From Tupaia tana (Eukaryota; Chordata; Mammalia; Scandentia; Tupaiidae), in contig JAKSZU010000016.1 of NCBI GenBank assembly GCA_026018925.1, positions 83,192,990-83,256,989 on the forward strand: 64,000 nt of DNA. Direction: 5' to 3'. A model generated the notes under the pieces. The model worked only from the letters and a program-made list of their open reading frames with translations. It had not been told where the DNA came from and did no database searches. Each line of letters opens with the position of its first letter. The stretch's first letter is position 1. Positions 60,756 through 64,000 of the stretch are shown here, piece by piece. The position numbers and the translations under genes were made by a program.

Positions 60756-61154
60756 AAAAATTCCCTTTAGCTATTGGTGGGTTTTTCAGAAACTAGGACA
60801 CTGTCATCACTCACAAATATCTTTCATTGCAACTGCCACTTCCTATCGGACACAGAAAGTGCCCGTGCTGGGTAGTTCCAGGCTGCGTTCACTCACACAG
60901 GCCAAAGACGCCAGGCTGGTGGGGGTGGGCACCTAGGAGGCATTCTGATGACTGACAGCATCAGAGGAACCCTCCTGGCTCCCCACCAAATCAGGTGGTA
61001 AGGACACCCGGCACCCACCTCCAGGTCCTGAGCTGGACACCAGCTTGCTGTGGTGTCTGTGCCCTTCCCCCACCTCAGCCTCGTGACCTCCTCCTCTACG
61101 TATCGTGGACTTTCTTATTTTATTTTCAATTTTCATTTCATTAATTAATAATTT

Positions 61155-61396
61155 AAATTTGTCAGATGGTACGTGTGCTTTTCAGAGACAGAGACAGAAA
61201 GAGGGAGAGGGGGAAAGTACCTCCGAAGAGCATGGCCAAATTATAATCCCCTCTCCTCCACCCTGCCCTCCCTTTGGAAGTTTAGACACTCACACACACC
61301 TCCTGGTGTGTCTCTCAAGACCCAGGTCGGGACTCAGACTGTTCAGTCACCCAGGTGGGATCCAGCAACCTTAACCACCAGGCCACAGACTGGTCC
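61155..61396 (-). repeat. SINE family C-like, minus strand
   Basis: Reads from a GTGCTTTTCAGAGACAGAG-type 3' part to CCTTAACCACCAGGCCACAG and a TGGTCC end, the reverse of the family C head. Confidence 0.65.
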
Positions 61397-61493
61397 AGAT
61401 GGGGCATGTTTTTAAAGGACACAGTAACAAATGAAAAGTGCTTTCAATGGCCAAAGCTAGAACAATTCGGGCATTAAATTGGTAGTGGATTAT

Positions 61494-61655
61494 GGGGCCA
61501 GCAGGTGATGTGGTGGGTAAGGTGGCTGGACTCCCACATGGTCGACCACAGTTCGAGTCCTAGACCTGGAGGCTTGCTTTCCCTTTTTCTCTTTCTTTCT
61601 CTCAAATTAAAATAAATAAATGGATAAATAAAGTGAAATAAAATAATTCTTTAAA
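61494..61655 (+). repeat. SINE family B
   Basis: GGGGCCAGCAGGTGATGTGG head, B-type body, CTCAAATTAAAATAAATAAA and an A-rich tail. A GTGGATTAT-like repeat brackets it together with the L1 that follows. Confidence 0.88.
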
Positions 61656-61667
61656 AAATAGTATTGG

Positions 61668-62793
61668 GGGAAAAATGATTAACCCAATTAAAAGATGGGA
61701 AAATGAACTGAACAAAAATCTCTCTAAGGAGGACATACGAACAGTCAAAAAGCATATGAGGAAACGCTCAACATGCCTCATCATAAGGGAGATGCAGATA
61801 AAAACCACAATGAGATACCACCTAACCCCTGTCAGAATGGCAGAGATTAAGAATATAAAAAGTGATAAGTGTTGGCGGGGATGTGGTGACAAGGGAGCCC
61901 TCCTACACTGTTGGTGGGAATGTAAACTGGTTCAGCCACTGTGGAGAACAATATGGAGGTTCCTCAAAGATCTACAAATAGAACTACCATTTGATCCAGC
62001 AATCCCACTTCTGGGTATCTACCCAAAGGACAGGAAAATGCTCAGTCGGAAAAGTGCTTGCACATCAATGTTAATTGCACCATTATTCACAATTGCCAAG
62101 ACACGGAACCAACCTAAATGTCCACAAACTGATGAATGGATTGGAAAAGTGTGGTATATATACTCTATGGAATACTACTCAGCCATAAAAAATAACAAGA
62201 CCCTGGCATTTGATAGAAAGTGGGCAGATATGGAGGATCTATTGCTGAGTGAAGTAAGCCAGGCTAGGAAAGAAAGACATTGTATGTATCCCCTCAATAT
62301 ACACCGACTATCCCCACTCTATGGTAGAGAGCGAAAAATTGGAGGACATAAAAGCAGTGAAGGTACTTAACGAGAATAGGACAGTGTGGAATGGGGGGGT
62401 AAGGAGAAGAGGATAGAGAAAGATAGCAAGAGAACAATAGAGAGGCAGGACGTTAGTGGGACACATATGGCTTATTACCTGTTGATGATGACATGTATAG
62501 TATTCTCAACTGGATTGGTCTGAGAAGTATTTCATGACGGGTGAAGTCTTTTTACAAGCAAAATGATAAATAGTGATGGATTGTTTTAAAAAATAATTGG
62601 AATAATAATAATAATGATTGGGAAAAACAATGAAAAGATATTGAATGATGAAGTGGGGATTTTAATGTCTCTGTACTGACTGACATGCATGGCATTCCCT
62701 TTTGAAAAAGCAATGTAATACACTGTAAAGTTATATGTAATTCAATGTAATGTAAACAGATTATGATGATAATAAAAAAAAATCCAGGGCATC
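61668..62793 (+). mobile_element. 5'-truncated L1, 3' end of ORF2
   Basis: About 1.1 kb of L1. A 231-codon frame (61675-62370) carries the ORF2 C-terminal zinc-knuckle-like motif (CWRGC, HCWWEC) and [17 protein letters not shown] 3' untranslated region and A-rich tail follow. The target repeat AAAAAATAGTATTGG occurs at about 61653-61667 and 62797-62811. The truncation removes the endonuclease and reverse transcriptase, so it is dead. Confidence 0.93.
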
Positions 62794-62867
62794 TAAAAAA
62801 AATAGTATTGGATTATAACCAAAGTATAAAACAGATAAAAATAAGTGATTGAAAAAAAAATAAAAAT

Positions 62868-63020
62868 CACGCTGGGTGTGTGCCCAAAACCCTGAAAGGA
62901 GAAATGAAGACGAGGTTGCAGTGTGACCAGTCACCCGTGTAGGATCCGAATAGGGTGAATTTCTTACTTTACCTTTCTCTCTCTGTCTCTCTCAAGCAAG
63001 TGTATGTTCCCTTAAAAAAT
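62868..63020 (+). repeat. SINE family A, headless copy
   Basis: Begins at CACGCTGGGTGTGTGCCC, keeps CTGAAAGGAGAAATGAAGA and the pyrimidine tract, and ends TGTTCCCTTAAAAAATT. Confidence 0.7.
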
Positions 63021-63044
63021 TAAAAAAAAAAAAAAATTGATGAA

Positions 63045-63375
63045 AATGATACATCACCTCTGTGCTCTTCCTTTCAAAACCTATAAGCCCAGTCTAGTCC
63101 TGAGAAACCATCAGACAACTCCTAAGGGAGGGGTGCCCTACCATATGCCTAACCAGCCCTCCTCCAGACAGTCAGGAGTGGGGCGAGGGGAACAGGTATG
63201 CAGCAGTAAGGCCATCACATGTGGGAGGGCTCCTGGTTTGAGTTTGTTAGACCTCGCTGGGTACCCGGGCACCTGCTTGCCTGTGACCAGGAGTGGCTGG
63301 AGATGGGGGAATACTGTCTGTATTATCCTCACCACTTTTCTGTAAATCCAAAACTGCTCTTAAAAACTAAGTCTA
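63045..63375 (+). mobile_element. Old L1 3' untranslated end
   Basis: GAGAAACCATCAGACAACTC near the start and TTTTCTGTAAATCCAAAACT with CTGCTCTTAAAA at the end resemble the 3' end of old mammalian L1 subfamilies. The middle is shortened or diverged. Confidence 0.55.
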
Positions 63376-63499
63376 GGGTTCCTCCTTTGGCCCAACATCC
63401 AGCAAAAAGCAGGTTGTTTGGTGAGGATTAGGGAAATGGAACTGCAGAAAAATTGCAGACCATCTCCTTCCGCACACCTCTACACTCAGAATTAACTCT

Positions 63500-63837
63500 A
63501 AGAAGGTAGGAAGTACCGTATGATCCATCAGATGACCAGAAACCACCACCACCAAGGCACAAGAACTATGGGAAAACAAGAAGATATCTCTTCTCCAAGG
63601 GGAAAGAACAGCCCTTCAGCATCCACAAACAGTACAATGGAACTCATGGAAATGTCAGATAAAGAATTTAGGATATTCATAGTGACAAAGCTAACAGAGA
63701 TGCAAGAGAAGAGAGACAACGAACTCCAGAAAATGCAGGAAAAAAGAGATAATGAATTCCAGGAAGTGATGAAGTTCTTTCACACTCTGAAAGAGGAAAA
63801 GCACACCATAAAAAAGAATCAAACAAAACTGATAGAG
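63500..63837 (+). mobile_element. L1 (or HAL1) 5' part with ORF1 start, interrupted
   Basis: An in-frame ATG at 63568 opens a frame with SDKEFRIFIVTKLTEMQEK and charged heptad-like residues (QEKRDNELQKMQEKRDNEF), typical of the L1 ORF1p N-terminal and coiled-coil region. After about 90 codons it runs into a SINE at 63838. Confidence 0.75.
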
Positions 63838-64000
63838 AGGGAACCAGCAGTTAGCGTAATGGCTGTGTTGCTGGACTCCCACGTAGTTGACCGTGGTTCG
63901 AGTCCTGGACCCAGTGGCTTAAACTCACGCCGGGCGCGTGTGCGTGCGTGCCCAAGATCCCGAGAGGAGAATGGAGGAGAAGGGATTGCGGCATGGCCAT
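63838..64000 (+). repeat. SINE family A, runs off the window
   Basis: AACCAGCAGTTAGCGTAATGG head and family A body with few differences from the other young copies. The 3' end lies outside the window. Confidence 0.92.

Overview
The window is nuclear DNA from a placental mammal. The two zinc-finger genes and the caspase gene are spliced, with matching exon phases and GT-AG sites. tRNA genes lie beside CpG islands, and interspersed retroposons are dense. There are no Alu, B1/B2 or MIR-type arrays. The dominant repeats are a tRNA-derived SINE (called family A here), a shorter derivative of it (family B) and a third relative (family C). A single 7SL-derived monomer at 37.63-37.74 kb argues for Euarchontoglires. 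A colugo is a possible host, but I cannot confirm it.

The gene order matches human 16p13.3 in reverse: tRNA cluster (1.6-18.9 kb), CASP16 (19.5-24.15 kb), ZNF213 (25.0-30.7 kb, probable promoter CpG island near 35 kb) and ZNF205 (50.7-56.6 kb, probable promoter near 59 kb). All three protein genes are on the minus strand. The tRNA part has intact-looking Pro-TGG, Lys-CTT and Arg-CCG genes mixed with decayed Pro, Lys and Arg copies. One Lys copy is split by a SINE.

CASP16 is a pseudogene in human but has an open 9-exon, 424-codon frame here. It encodes two caspase-like modules in tandem. The first has lost the catalytic His and Cys; the second keeps both. ZNF213 (SCAN-KRAB-5 zinc fingers, 452 aa) and ZNF205 (KRAB-8 zinc fingers, 547 aa) are complete.

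The most unusual object is a 3.8-kb endogenous retrovirus at 38645-42442, inserted in a SINE. It has 710-bp LTRs that differ at one visible base, a 6-bp target duplication, a Lys-type primer site, a leader of eight 52-bp repeats that can each fold into two hairpins, and a constitutive-transport-element-like RNA element before the 3' LTR. It has no pro or pol. Its only long frame (504 codons) is a mosaic of betaretroviral matrix with an amplified 7-residue repeat, about 70 residues almost identical to the host oligosaccharyltransferase subunit STT3B, a capsid N-terminal piece, and a type-D-like envelope TM piece. It looks like a young, non-autonomous retroviral element that captured host coding sequence.

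The remaining sequence is mostly SINEs (some nested several deep), two L1 pieces and an old L1 3' end, a probable solo LTR near 13 kb, several minisatellites, and CpG islands near 35, 46.5, 57 and 59 kb. Exon borders were read from the sequence by eye; gene names rest on remembered family sequences, not on a search.
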